Source of the DNA: Methanobacteriota archaeon | GTDB lineage: Archaea > Thermoplasmatota > Thermoplasmata > RBG-16-68-12 | Assembly: GCA_005878635.1 (NCBI GenBank) | Contig: VBLS01000050.1 | Location: 1-5,527 of the forward strand | Length of the DNA stretch: 5,527 bases | Reading direction: 5' to 3' | In this document: positions 1-5,527 of the stretch, piece after piece | Position numbering within the stretch: the first letter of the stretch is position 1 | How the letters are laid out: each line of letters starts with the position of its first letter | Position numbers and translations under genes: made by a program | Notes under the pieces: generated by a model | The model's database searches: none | The model's input: only the letters and a program-made list of their open reading frames with translations | Told to the model about the DNA's origin: nothing

Positions 1-332
1 AATTCGCTGAGATCCGCAGGCAGGCGGCAGAACTTTTCGACGAATTGGCGCGCCGATGGAGCCACCTACGAATCGTGTTCTCGGGCCGGGGGTTCCATAT
101 CCATGTGTTCGACGCCGACGCTTTCCTGCTCTCCCGCAAGGAGCGGGGCAAGATTGCCGCTTCCGTTGCGCGGCGCTACGCGATCGATGAATGGGTAACT
201 TCTGGCGAGATGCGGCTGATTCGGCTGCCCTTTTCCCTCCATGGGATGGTTTCTAGGATCGTCATCCCCGTGCCGCGAGGCCGCCTGGAGTCGTTCGCCT
301 ATGACGACCTGCGGGCTGTCCCGAGGTTTTGA
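1..332 (+). CDS. Primase small subunit-like (AEP superfamily) protein, 3' fragment
   Basis: The reading frame is already open at the left edge (first whole codon at base 3) and ends in TGA at 330-332, so only the last 109 residues are visible. Two hallmarks of archaeo-eukaryotic primases are present. FSGRGFHIHV (fragment residues 26-35) matches the nucleotide-binding S-x-H motif. IDEWVT followed by RLIRLPFSLHG (residues 61-81) matches the last catalytic aspartate (here D62) and the conserved RLIR-P-SLHG segment; SRIVIPV follows. The first acidic motif (DxD) must lie upstream. By family, the protein would synthesise primers or fill gaps with nucleotides. Only about 26 residues separate the two motif blocks, whereas classical archaeal PriS has a much longer spacer, so this may be a compact paralogue and not the replicative PriS; no gene symbol is given for that reason. 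It converges with the small basic gene 9 bases downstream. The family call is fairly sure, the exact role is not. Confidence 0.72.
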   Translation, partial: FAEIRRQAAELFDELARRWSHLRIVFSGRGFHIHVFDADAFLLSRKERGKIAASVARRYAIDEWVTSGEMRLIRLPFSLHGMVSRIVIPVPRGRLESFAYDDLRAVPRF

Positions 333-341
333 CTCGGCGAC

Positions 342-461
342 TCACCGCTTCTTCGCCTTTCGTTCCTTGCGTCCCGAATAGTACGCCTTCTTCTTGGCCC
401 CCTTCTTGCGGGCCGACTTGCGCTTCTTCGCCGCCATGGGACCCGCATGGGAACGCGACAT
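342..461 (-). CDS. Lysine/arginine-rich microprotein, function unknown
   Basis: This short minus-strand frame encodes 39 residues from ATG at 461-459 and ends in TGA at 344-342. From the internal ATG (437-435) onward it has 12 Lys and 5 Arg in 31 residues, with a single acidic residue and a central AYYSG. I chose the start at 461 because AAAGGA (471-466) precedes it by four bases; the ATG at 437 would give 31 residues and has no comparable ribosome site. The lysines are mostly AAG codons, as expected for a real gene in GC-rich DNA. A peptide this basic probably binds nucleic acid or an acidic surface, for example as a chromatin- or ribosome-associated protein, but that is inference from composition. 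I recognise no domain. It is tail to tail with the primase-like gene and head to head with the binding-protein gene. A longer frame reaches upstream to 605, but that part overlaps the start of the binding-protein gene and looks non-coding. Confidence 0.5.
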   Translation of the reverse strand: MSRSHAGPMAAKKRKSARKKGAKKKAYYSGRKERKAKKR

Positions 462-465
462 TGAA

Positions 466-471
466 TCCTTT
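466..471 (-). promoter_or_regulatory. Candidate ribosome binding site of the basic microprotein
   Basis: AAAGGA on the minus strand ends four bases before the ATG at 461-459. It partly matches the archaeal Shine-Dalgarno core and favours the 39-residue start over the internal ATG at 437. It is a short match and could be chance. Confidence 0.35.
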
Positions 472-565
472 GCCTCGATGTCCCGATTGGTACGACAGAG
501 CGGGACCTTCCGGGCGATGTGCCAAAACCTTCGAGTAGGGGAACGCCAATGGGCGGCACTCGTCC

Positions 566-574
566 GGAGGAGGT
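566..574 (+). promoter_or_regulatory. Shine-Dalgarno sequence of the binding-protein gene
   Basis: GGAGGAGGT lies just before the TTG at 578, three bases after its last T. It is a near-complete complement of the 3' end of archaeal 16S rRNA. It decides the start: the alternative ATG at 593 is 18 bases away from it, too far for normal use. The message should therefore have a leader and not be leaderless. I see no clear TATA box for either strand between 462 and 565. Confidence 0.7.
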
Positions 575-577
575 ACC

Positions 578-3406
578 TTGGCGCAAGGACCCATGTCCGC
601 GTCACCTGTGCCCGTTTCAGAACCGCCCGTCTCGCCCGCTCCGCGGACGTCGTCGCGACGGAAATGGATCATCATCGCGATCGTCGTCATCCTCATCGGG
701 TCCGCCGCAGGCGGCGCGTACTTACTGCTGCGGAGCCAGACCGTCTCCTTGCGGGTCGAGACGACGACCGTCTTCGCCACCGCGACCGAGCCGGTCGCTT
801 TTGATGCGAGGATCACAGGTGGCACCGCGACGACCGTCAACTGGATCTTCGGCGACGGCGCGAAGTCGTCCGGAACTAGTACCTCGACCTCCCATGCCTA
901 CGCGACGGCGGGGACCTATTTCGTCGGAAGCCAAGCGAATCTGAGCGGAGGGTCGAGCGTCAATAACTTCGACGCCCTCTACGTCATGACGGTCGGTCCT
1001 CCAAAGGACCTGACCACCCGGGAGAGCCTCGGCGTCATCGCCATCAACCGGACGGCCTCTGCGCCGGGAGCTCCCCTCATTGCCGCAGGCAAATGGATCG
1101 CGGCCGTTGGGAGCGTCCAGCAAGCCCCGTCCTATACCTTCAGTGTCAAGACCACGCCGTCTCTTGGGACGACGCAATGGGACAACTATTCCTGGGCGGT
1201 CCAGGCGCTCTCCTTCTCCTTCGGCGATGGCTCCGCGCCCGTTTTCAACATCTCGGACCAGCCGTACCGGATCAATCACACCTACGCATCCGCCGGCATC
1301 TACGCGTTGGCCTTGGCGGTCGCGACCCAGAATCAGACGATGAGGACGACGTGCGACGTTACGGGTTGCTCTTCGACGCCCCTGACGAACGTCATGCCGT
1401 TCCAGATCCGCACGACCGTGGTCGCCCAGACGATCGCGGTGGGGACGTACAGGCTCCTCACCTACTCGGGGAGCGTCGTCAATCCGGGCCTAATCGTCGT
1501 CCAGGAAGCGGTGACCGGGAGCTACACGACGCTCGATCCAGGCGCTGACTACGAGTCCGTCGGATTCGAGACGATCGCGAATACGTACCAGACGCTTCTG
1601 TGGTACGACGGGACGAAGTCCGACGCGTTCGTGCCTGTCCTCGCGGACAAGATCCCGTCCACGACCGACGGCTCGATTAGTTCGGACCACAAGAACTACA
1701 CGTTCCACATTCGGCCCGGCGCAAAGTTTGCAGACGGAACCGCCGTGACGCCGTGGGATGTGAAGTACTCCTTCACACGGACCATGCTCTTCGTCTTCGG
1801 GACGCCGGGCACCAGCGGGTGGATTCAGTCCCAGTACCTCTTGCCAAGCCTCAGCCCCGCGGACCTGACCTTCGCGAATGTAAACAACGCGGTGTCGGTG
1901 GATAACACGAGCAACACCGTCACCTTCCACCTCACGGCGTCGGTGCCCGAATTGCTCTGGTTCCAGATTATCGCTGACCCGCTCGGTTCTTCGATCGTGA
2001 GTTGGAAGTGGCTCGAGGCGAACGGGCCTGCCCTCGCGTGGACCCCGGCCGGCTTCACGGCCTACGAGAAGTACGGCGACCTCGTCAACTATGTCCCCGC
2101 CTGGCGGGACAAGACGATGGGCTCCGGGCCGTACACCGTCGACTATGTCGTGCCGGGCGAGTCGGTCGCCATGAAGCGGAATCCGAATTTCCAGGCGTTG
2201 CCCGGGATTCCTGCCCCGACGGTCGAGCGCGTGTTCCTTCAGTACGTGGAATCGCCGTCCACCCGCGAGCTCTCCCTGGAATCAGGTCAAGCGGACATCA
2301 CGACGTACAACCCGAGCAACCGCTTCGACGTGATGCGACGGATGCAAACGGACGGGCTCGTCCACATCGAGTTCGTGCCGACGCTCAACCTCTTCTGGTG
2401 GAACTTCAACATGGAGATTGCGCCCAGCGCCGACAACACGGTCCCCCGGGACTTCTTCGCCGACCTCAACATGCGGAAGGCTTTCTTCTACGCCTACGAC
2501 TTCCAGAATTACCTCGACAACATCGTCGAGAACAAGCACTTCAACGCGAAGTTCGCGGACTCCTTCAACGGGATCATCCCGAACGGCATGGTCGGGTACG
2601 AGAACCTGTCGAGCTACGACGTGTTCGACATGGTGAGAGCTCGGCAGTACTACAACACGTCGAAGTTCGTGACGAGTCACGGAGGCCCCGCGAGCGCGTC
2701 GTTCACCCTGACGATCGTCGTGCCGACGGCCGACCCGGTGAACTTGGCCGCGGCCCGTGCATGGGGAGACAACCTCCAGAAGCTCGGCCCGGCCGGGAAC
2801 ATCGTGATCAACACCCGGACGATGTCGTTCCACGACATCATCGCGGAGATGAACCCCCACGCGAACCGCATGTCCCTCTGGTACCTCGGCTGGTTGCCCG
2901 ACTACCCGTACCCGACGGACTACACGTACCCGATGCTCGAGCCGGGCAACAACGCCACGGAATACGGCGGGACGTACCCCGCCGCGAACGGCTTCAACAT
3001 CAGCTATCTCGCCTCGCTCGGCGAGACGGCGCAGTCCCGGACCGCCCAGAACATCTCGGACTGGATCAATGCCACGTTGTCGGAGACGGACATCAACGTC
3101 GTCGTCGACCTCTCCCGGAAGGCGCAGCGCGAGGCGATGCTGAACCTGACGATCTACGTGCCGGCCCAGCAGCAGTACAGCTTCTTCGTGTACCGCACCT
3201 GGATCCAAGGCATCCCCCTCGAGAGCAACCCGATGCTCGGGGGGACGGACATCCTCTACAACCTGCTGGCGAAGTCCGGGACGATCCAAGGGGCCGTCGC
3301 GACGTCGAGTTCCGCGGGGCCGGGCGCCCTCGGAGGATTCGGCATTACCCCGTTGATTGCGCCGCTCGGCCTCCTCGCGGTGCGAAGGCGGGATGAAGAG
3401 CCCTAG
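578..3406 (+). CDS. PKD-domain/family 5 extracellular solute-binding protein of a peptide-type ABC importer, membrane anchored
   Basis: This 942-residue protein would capture peptides or similar solutes outside the membrane and deliver them to the permeases encoded downstream. A proline/serine-rich cytoplasmic tail (1-28, ending SSRRK) leads into one membrane helix (about 30-52) with no lipobox cysteine, so it is an anchor and not a lipoprotein signal. Two PKD-like beta domains follow, each with the FGDG turn and the H-x-Y-x-x-x-G-x-Y strand: WIFGDG/HAYATAGTY (89-114) and FSFGDG/HTYASAGIY (213-242). The solute-binding domain runs from about 303 to 890: YQTLLWYDG (337-345), IRPGAKFADGT (378-388), MGSGPYTV (514-521), LNMRKAFFYAYD (630-641) and the GWLPDYPYPTDYTYPM block (771-786) are typical of the family. 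Fifteen N-x-S/T sequons support exposure outside the cell. The C-terminus resembles a PGF-CTERM sorting tail. The protein is longer than bacterial DppA/OppA because of the PKD domains. The TTG start is chosen from its ribosome site. The substrate cannot be read from sequence. Confidence 0.94.
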   Translation: MAQGPMSASPVPVSEPPVSPAPRTSSRRKWIIIAIVVILIGSAAGGAYLLLRSQTVSLRVETTTVFATATEPVAFDARITGGTATTVNWIFGDGAKSSGTSTSTSHAYATAGTYFVGSQANLSGGSSVNNFDALYVMTVGPPKDLTTRESLGVIAINRTASAPGAPLIAAGKWIAAVGSVQQAPSYTFSVKTTPSLGTTQWDNYSWAVQALSFSFGDGSAPVFNISDQPYRINHTYASAGIYALALAVATQNQTMRTTCDVTGCSSTPLTNVMPFQIRTTVVAQTIAVGTYRLLTYSGSVVNPGLIVVQEAVTGSYTTLDPGADYESVGFETIANTYQTLLWYDGTKSDAFVPVLADKIPSTTDGSISSDHKNYTFHIRPGAKFADGTAVTPWDVKYSFTRTMLFVFGTPGTSGWIQSQYLLPSLSPADLTFANVNNAVSVDNTSNTVTFHLTASVPELLWFQIIADPLGSSIVSWKWLEANGPALAWTPAGFTAYEKYGDLVNYVPAWRDKTMGSGPYTVDYVVPGESVAMKRNPNFQALPGIPAPTVERVFLQYVESPSTRELSLESGQADITTYNPSNRFDVMRRMQTDGLVHIEFVPTLNLFWWNFNMEIAPSADNTVPRDFFADLNMRKAFFYAYDFQNYLDNIVENKHFNAKFADSFNGIIPNGMVGYENLSSYDVFDMVRARQYYNTSKFVTSHGGPASASFTLTIVVPTADPVNLAAARAWGDNLQKLGPAGNIVINTRTMSFHDIIAEMNPHANRMSLWYLGWLPDYPYPTDYTYPMLEPGNNATEYGGTYPAANGFNISYLASLGETAQSRTAQNISDWINATLSETDINVVVDLSRKAQREAMLNLTIYVPAQQQYSFFVYRTWIQGIPLESNPMLGGTDILYNLLAKSGTIQGAVATSSSAGPGALGGFGITPLIAPLGLLAVRRRDEEP
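3403..3406. other. CTAG palindrome shared as stop codon by two convergent genes
   Basis: TAG at 3404-3406 ends the binding-protein gene on the plus strand, and TAG at 3405-3403 ends the small membrane protein gene on the minus strand. The two coding regions overlap by these four bases, leaving no room for terminators between them. Confidence 0.6.
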
Positions 3407-3768
3407 CGAGTCCGGCCTTCGACGATCTGCGCGATTCGCCGTCGGCGGGAGACGGGCCAGAGGACGCGGTAGAGGCGGAGTTCGAGGTATGCGAGCCCAA
3501 AGAATCCCGCCGCGAGGAGCGGTAAGAGGATCGTATCCGCGCTCGGAAACGACAGGTGGACCTGCAAGGCGACGAAGAGGTCCGAGGCCAGGCAGCCCAC
3601 CACGTACAACCCTCGAACCATGTCGCCGAACACGTACGCGACTTCAGGATGACGTATCGAGAACGTGGAGCCGGAAGACCCAGTCGACGGCCTCTCGGTG
3701 ATCCGGACTCGGTCCACGGTGGCGCCTCGGCGGGGGCCAACCGTCGGTCGGCGTGCCCGGGTTGTCAT
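3403..3768 (-). CDS. Small membrane protein with two predicted helices, function unknown
   Basis: From the ATG at 3768-3766 this minus-strand frame encodes 121 residues. The first 35 or so are hydrophilic and arginine-rich. After HPEVAYVFGDM come two hydrophobic segments, about residues 53-71 (GLYVVGCLASDLFVAL) and 79-98 (TILLPLLAAGFFGLAYLEL), joined by a short loop. The tail is basic, with SRRRR. Positive ends on both sides suggest that N- and C-termini face the cytoplasm. Codons in the membrane part are strongly GC-ending, like the neighbours, which supports real coding; the first 35 codons are less convincing. An alternative GTG start at 3717 has GAGG seven bases upstream and would give 104 residues. 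I recognise no family. The gene converges with the binding-protein gene, with overlapping stops, and diverges from dppB, so it interrupts the transporter cluster. A link to transport is possible but unsupported. Confidence 0.6.
   Translation of the reverse strand: MTTRARRPTVGPRRGATVDRVRITERPSTGSSGSTFSIRHPEVAYVFGDMVRGLYVVGCLASDLFVALQVHLSFPSADTILLPLLAAGFFGLAYLELRLYRVLWPVSRRRRIAQIVEGRTR
3725..3728 (-). promoter_or_regulatory. Candidate ribosome binding site for an alternative GTG start of the small membrane protein
   Basis: GAGG on the minus strand lies seven bases before the in-frame GTG at 3717-3715, a normal spacing. No such site precedes the ATG at 3768. If used, the protein loses its first 17 mostly basic residues and keeps both membrane segments. 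The motif is only four bases long. Confidence 0.3.
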
Positions 3769-3780
3769 GAAGCGCGACAA

Positions 3781-3787
3781 GCTTAAA
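3781..3787 (-). promoter_or_regulatory. Weak TATA-like box for the small membrane protein gene
   Basis: TTTAAGC on the minus strand is the most AT-rich element before this gene. With usual archaeal spacing, transcription would begin near 3758. That is inside the frame that opens at 3768, so it fits the GTG start at 3717 better than the ATG. The match to a TATA box is partial. Confidence 0.25.
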
Positions 3788-3821
3788 CCTGCACAGTGAA
3801 CGGGGCGTTTGCCGGGAGAGC

Positions 3822-3836
3822 GCAAAGGCTATACAA
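3822..3836 (+). promoter_or_regulatory. Archaeal promoter (purine-rich BRE plus TATA-like box) of dppB
   Basis: CTATACAA (3829-3836) stands out in GC-rich surroundings and is preceded by the purine-rich GCAAAGG (3822-3828), where the TFB recognition element is expected. Counting about 26 bases from the centre of the box puts the transcription start near 3859, some five bases before the ATG at 3864. No ribosome site precedes that ATG, which fits a leaderless or nearly leaderless transcript. It implies that the permeases have their own promoter, apart from the binding-protein gene. Confidence 0.5.
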
Positions 3837-3848
3837 CCGCGCGGGAAT

Positions 3849-3861
3849 GGTCGCAATGACC
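3849..3861. repeat. Small inverted repeat over the expected dppB transcription start
   Basis: GGTC (3849-3852) and GACC (3858-3861) form a perfect four-base inverted repeat around a five-base centre, directly before the dppB start codon. Its place at the predicted transcription start would suit a repressor site, but four-base arms occur often by chance. Confidence 0.2.
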
Positions 3862-3863
3862 CG

Positions 3864-4925
3864 ATGCGCCTGCTGCTGTTCATCGTGCGTCGACTCCTCC
3901 TGTTAATTCCCACCTTGATCGGCGTAACCTTGATCACGTTTGTCTTGAGCCGCGCGGTCCCGGTCGACCAACTGGTCGAGACCTACTTGAACCTGCGAAG
4001 CCCGATTCCGCGAGTGCAGCAGATCGCCACGGCCCGCGCCCTGCTCCACCTCGACGATCCCATTCCCGTTCAGTACGTCTACTACCTCGGGCTCCTCCTC
4101 CGCGGAGACTGGGGCTTCACGAACACGGAACTGTACCATGGGACCGTCACCTCGGCCCTGGTGCTGTTCTTCCCCCCGACCGTCGAGCTGGCGGTCGCGG
4201 CTACGTTCCTCGCCACGTTCCTCGGCATCCCCCTGGGCACCGTCTCGGCGGTCCGCAAGGACCGGCTCTCCGATCACGTGACGCGGATCGTCGCCCTCAC
4301 CGGGTATTCGATGCCCCTCTTCTGGCTCGCCCTTCTCCTCCAGATTTTTGCGGTCCGGTTCGTCCCGTCGTTGCCGATCAATGGACAGGTGAGCCCGGGC
4401 ATCCTAAGCGGGCGCGCCTGGTTGGTCGAAACGGGCGTGTTCGAATCGAAGCCGACTCACTTCCTCATCCTCGATGCCGCGTTGAACGGCGACGGCGAGA
4501 TCTTCTGGAACGCGCTCCAACATCTCATCTTGCCGACCGTCGCCCTGACCTACGGATTCCTCGGCGTCATCCTGCGCATGGTCCGTTCCGGGATGGTCGA
4601 CGCGATGGGCCAGGAGTACGTCAAGACGGCGTGGTCGAAGGGCCTCCCGGAGTCCGTCGTGATCCGCAAGCACATCCGGCGCAACGCGCTGCTCCCGGTC
4701 ACGACCGTCGTCGGCCTCCTCTTCGCGGGACTCCTCGGCGGCGTGGTCCTCGTCGAGGACGTGTTCGTCTGGAACGGGATCGGACGATGGGCGACCGTCG
4801 CGATCATCAGCCATGACCTCGCGGCGATCCTCGGTACGTCCTTGATCTTCGCCCTGTTCCTCGTGCTCGTGTACTTCGTCGTGGACATCATCTACGCGTA
4901 CCTGGACCCCAGGATCACGCTGTGA
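3864..4925 (+). CDS. dppB: DppB/OppB-type ABC transporter permease
   Basis: This 353-residue integral membrane protein forms one half of the channel of a peptide-type (dipeptide/oligopeptide/nickel family) ABC importer. It opens with the family's standard signature: a short basic MRLLLFIVRR followed by the first helix (LLLLIPTLIGVTLITFVL, 11-28). The GDWGFT motif is at 81-86, a second helix at about 107-129, and the helix with GYSMPLFWLALL at 147-158. The cytoplasmic EAA loop that docks on the ATPases is intact (about 251-277: EYVKTAWSKGLPES, then RKHIRRNALLP). The family ending LVEDVFVWNGIGRW (296-309) and YAYLDPRITL (344-353) is complete, and the length is normal. The ATG at 3864 is chosen because the conserved start falls there. 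It has no ribosome site and probably heads a near-leaderless message. dppC follows after 5 bases, so the two are surely cotranscribed. The substrate class is inferred from family, not shown. Confidence 0.97.
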   Translation: MRLLLFIVRRLLLLIPTLIGVTLITFVLSRAVPVDQLVETYLNLRSPIPRVQQIATARALLHLDDPIPVQYVYYLGLLLRGDWGFTNTELYHGTVTSALVLFFPPTVELAVAATFLATFLGIPLGTVSAVRKDRLSDHVTRIVALTGYSMPLFWLALLLQIFAVRFVPSLPINGQVSPGILSGRAWLVETGVFESKPTHFLILDAALNGDGEIFWNALQHLILPTVALTYGFLGVILRMVRSGMVDAMGQEYVKTAWSKGLPESVVIRKHIRRNALLPVTTVVGLLFAGLLGGVVLVEDVFVWNGIGRWATVAIISHDLAAILGTSLIFALFLVLVYFVVDIIYAYLDPRITL

Positions 4926-4927
4926 GG
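4922..4927 (+). promoter_or_regulatory. Candidate ribosome binding site of dppC overlapping the dppB stop
   Basis: GTGAGG spans the TGA stop of dppB and ends three bases before the ATG at 4931. The match is partial and the spacing short, but it suits translational coupling of the two permeases. Confidence 0.4.
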
Positions 4928-4930
4928 ACC

Positions 4931-5527
4931 ATGGGAGCCCACGTCGAGGTCCGCCGCGGGATCCGGAGCGCGAGTGGGAGGGCCGAGCTCTGGCGCGGGT
5001 TGCGTCGCAGGCTCGACGAGTACTCCCTCACCATGCGCCTGCTCCTGAAGCGCCCGCTCGCGGCCGCGGGCCTCCTGATCACCCTCCTGTACGTCGGCAT
5101 CGCGATCGCGGCGTCGTTCCTCCCGGATCGGGACGTCCTCCAGACGAACTTCACGACCGCCTACCCACAGCCGCCGTGGTGGTGGGGCAACGGGACGCCG
5201 GGCTCCTGGTTCGGCACGACCTATCCGGGGATCGATCTCGGCATGGCGATCTTCAAGGCGATCCGCATCGACCTCTACTACTCGAGCATCGTCGTGCTCG
5301 GCGGCGCGATCGTCGGCATGCTCGTCGGACTCGTCGCCGGGTACAAAGGCGGCCTCTTCGACGAAGGGCTCATGCGCTCAACAGACGTCGCCTATTCGAT
5401 CCCGTTCCTCGTCTTCGCGATCGCCGTGGCCTACGTCATCTCCCGGGACTTCACGACGCTGAACCTCTCTCTCCTGATCCTATGGTGGCCCCCCTACGCG
5501 CGGCTCGTCCGCTCGCAGGTCCTGGCC
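4931..5527 (+). CDS. dppC: DppC/OppC-type ABC transporter permease, 5' part
   Basis: The first 199 codons are visible and the frame is still open at the window's right edge. This is the partner of DppB in the importer channel. A basic cytoplasmic tail (1-42, RGLRRRLDEY within it) precedes the first helix (about 43-64, LAAAGLLITLLYVGIAIAASFL). An external loop rich in Trp, Pro and Gly follows, with two sequons (N73, N87) and WWWGNGTPGSW at 83-93. FGTTYPGID (94-102) stands where most relatives have FGTD-x-x-GRD. Further on, VGLVAGYKGGLFDEGLMR (132-149), the helix with YSIPFLVFAIAVAYVI (155-170) and the first part of the EAA loop, WPPYARLVRSQVLA (186-199), are typical of the family; the rest of the loop lies beyond the window. 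The ATG at 4931 is preferred for its coupling to dppB; a second in-frame ATG at 5033 would remove most of the tail. Confidence 0.95.
   Translation, partial: MGAHVEVRRGIRSASGRAELWRGLRRRLDEYSLTMRLLLKRPLAAAGLLITLLYVGIAIAASFLPDRDVLQTNFTTAYPQPPWWWGNGTPGSWFGTTYPGIDLGMAIFKAIRIDLYYSSIVVLGGAIVGMLVGLVAGYKGGLFDEGLMRSTDVAYSIPFLVFAIAVAYVISRDFTTLNLSLLILWWPPYARLVRSQVLA

Noticed and set aside
1..5. The window begins AATTC, like a cut EcoRI site, suggesting a clone end.
   Set aside because: Five bases can match by chance and nothing else points to vector or a cloning junction.
462..577. Search for a promoter pair or operator between the microprotein and the binding-protein gene.
   Set aside because: No TATA-like element or convincing inverted repeat was found on either strand; only the ribosome sites can be supported.
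262..840. Long open frame on the minus strand over the microprotein and the start of the binding-protein gene.
   Set aside because: Its translation is low in pattern, rich in Arg, Gly and Pro, and it overlaps better supported genes; it is a frame shadow of GC-rich DNA.
2002..3396. A 464-codon open frame inside the binding-protein gene on the same strand, and a 335-codon one opposite it.
   Set aside because: Both are dominated by Arg, Pro, Asp and His or Val without domains, as expected for shifted frames of a GC-rich gene; the binding-protein frame has clear family motifs throughout.
3357..3701. Plus-strand open frame opposite the small membrane protein gene.
   Set aside because: It is Arg/Gly-rich with no hydrophobic or domain pattern, whereas the minus strand gives two clean membrane segments and GC-ending codons.
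4404..4814. Minus-strand open frame within dppB.
   Set aside because: It is composed largely of Asp, Glu, Arg and Val, the usual shadow of a membrane protein gene in GC-rich DNA.
1..5527. Search for CRISPR repeats, tRNA or rRNA genes, insertion-sequence ends, transposases and toxin-antitoxin or defence genes.
   Set aside because: None was seen by eye; the window is accounted for by the listed genes.

Overview
The window is a GC-rich, densely coded stretch that looks archaeal, most likely from a high-GC Thermoplasmatota-type euryarchaeon. This placement is an inference. It rests on an archaeal/eukaryotic-type primase fragment, a solute-binding protein fused to PKD-like domains with many N-glycosylation sequons and an archaeosortase-like C-terminal tail, and a permease gene with a TATA-like box at the distance expected for a near-leaderless archaeal transcript. 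No rRNA, tRNA, CRISPR array, insertion sequence or phage gene was seen.

Layout: (1) Positions 1-332 hold the 3' end of a plus-strand gene for a primase-type (AEP superfamily) polymerase. (2) A very basic microprotein gene lies on the minus strand at 342-461, tail to tail with it. (3) Positions 462-577 are a short divergent intergenic region, with a strong Shine-Dalgarno sequence just before (4) the large gene at 578-3406. That gene encodes a membrane-anchored family 5 (peptide/oligopeptide type) solute-binding protein with two PKD-like domains in front. (5) A small two-helix membrane protein gene of unknown function runs on the minus strand at 3403-3768 and shares a CTAG stop palindrome with the binding-protein gene. 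(6) A 95-base divergent intergenic region at 3769-3863 carries a TATA-like box for (7) the DppB-type permease gene at 3864-4925, followed after 5 bases by (8) a DppC-type permease gene at 4931 that runs off the end of the window. No stretch over 300 bases is without a gene.

How it works together: the binding protein would capture a peptide or similar solute outside the membrane and hand it to the DppB-DppC channel. The two ATPases that normally complete such an importer are expected further downstream and are not visible. Binding protein and permeases are not one simple operon, because the antisense membrane gene lies between them and the permeases appear to have their own promoter.

The window is mostly an ordinary peptide-transporter locus. 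The points of interest are the architecture of the binding protein, the compact primase fragment, the basic microprotein, the intercalated antisense membrane gene and the divergent external loop of the second permease. I did not find convincing evidence of an undescribed system.
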